From Centrapalus pauciflorus (Eukaryota > Streptophyta > Magnoliopsida > Asterales > Asteraceae): a stretch of DNA of 64,000 bases. Shown piece by piece: positions 63,440 through 64,000 of this stretch; within the stretch, counting starts at the first letter, position 1; each line of letters starts with the position of its first letter. The stretch is from positions 120,001-184,000 of the forward strand of contig JAANYP010004361.1 of the NCBI GenBank assembly GCA_020465985.1, written 5' to 3'. The translations under genes and the position numbers were made by a program. The notes beneath the pieces are model-generated. The model did no database searches and was not told the origin of the DNA. It was given only the letters and a program-made list of their open reading frames with translations.

Positions 63440-64000
63440 ATTTCTTATTTTTTTTTTGGAACAGCAGAGGCATATTAAAACAGAAAAAACTCTAGCAAGT
63501 AACTAGAGATAAAAGAGGACATACAAAAATCTCACCCAAAAACATAAAAGAAAAGAAAAAAAAATTACAACACCAAAAAGAAAATTAACTAACAAGAGAC
63601 TTCCGAAAAAGGGTTACCTAACTAAGAGCTCCAACACAATTTCTTACGCATCTTCCCCCCCAAATAGATAACCAAAAAAAAGTCCATGCTTGAACCATTC
63701 CAAAGGAAGAGTGAATCGCCTGAGAATCTTGTGGAAAGAACACGACATTCCTTATCTTCCAAATAACCCAACCTAATACTAAAACCGAAGCCGAAAAAGC
63801 CTCAAAGGTAATATCGCAAAAACCCAATTCAATTGTCTAATATAATAAAGCCGCAGCCAAGTCACAAGAAGGTTCTCTTACACCCCACCATCTTTTAAAA
63901 TCATCAATCAATTCTTTAGATATAATACATCTACGGCCTCAGATTTTAAAATATACCCACAAAGAGAACAAGTAGATGAATGGAATATCAACCCCCTCTT
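63440..64000 (-). pseudogene. LINE 3' fragment running off the window edge
   Basis: On the minus strand a C-terminal ORF2 region (63827-63618, with LGWVIWKIRNVVFF) is followed by a 3' UTR and a poly(A) tail seen as a T-run at 63448-63457. Towards 64000 the sequence continues as the preceding zinc-domain part with stops. It ends about 330 bp upstream of the thermospermine synthase start codon, on the same strand. Confidence 0.75.

Overview
The window is nuclear DNA from a flowering plant, most likely a eudicot with a large repeat-rich genome; I cannot name the species. The evidence is two intron-containing genes with canonical GT-AG introns (a type-1 lipoxygenase and a thermospermine synthase), Ty3/gypsy, Ty1/copia and LINE retrotransposons of plant type, a tRNA-derived SINE, many MITEs, long (TA)n microsatellites and a very AT-rich background.

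Layout. 1-6550: right part of a Tekay-like (chromodomain) Ty3/gypsy element (gag-protease, pol, 3' LTR), disabled by a frameshift, a late stop and catalytic substitutions. 7.1-13.8 kb: (TA)n tracts interrupted by several inverted-repeat elements, plus a 9-bp-TSD MITE, a Tourist-like MITE, a LINE scrap and a SINE. 14.39-20.15 kb: a near full-length but dead LINE on the minus strand. 20.3-22.2 kb: two inverted-repeat elements. 22.4-31.9 kb: a nest in which one minus-strand gypsy-type solo LTR is split by a Harbinger-type MITE carrying a C-rich minisatellite and by a degenerate copia element. 32.2-37.1 kb: a 1.8-kb element packed with TGTGAATG/CATTCACA palindromes, a hAT-like element and a copia pol scrap. 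37-46.9 kb: AT-rich DNA with scattered MITEs and one orphan GC-rich candidate exon.

47.1-63.1 kb is the genic part. A 9-lipoxygenase gene (plus strand, 8 coding exons, 866 residues, all five iron ligands present) has a second intron of 9.8 kb filled with transposon debris, while its other introns are 82-113 bp. Tail to tail with it, 341 bp away, is an ACAULIS5-type thermospermine synthase gene (minus strand, 10 exons, 334 residues). Both read as intact. They act in separate pathways (oxylipins and polyamines); nothing here links them functionally. The window ends in another LINE 3' fragment.

The most unusual signal is a clan of related inverted-repeat elements (about 0.36-1.8 kb) sharing a GGTTC core near their ends and mostly sitting inside (TA)n microsatellites. 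Copies with readable target duplications show 9-10 bp, which points to Mutator-like transposition. One member (8164-9234) appears to carry a captured plastid-transit-peptide-like first exon.
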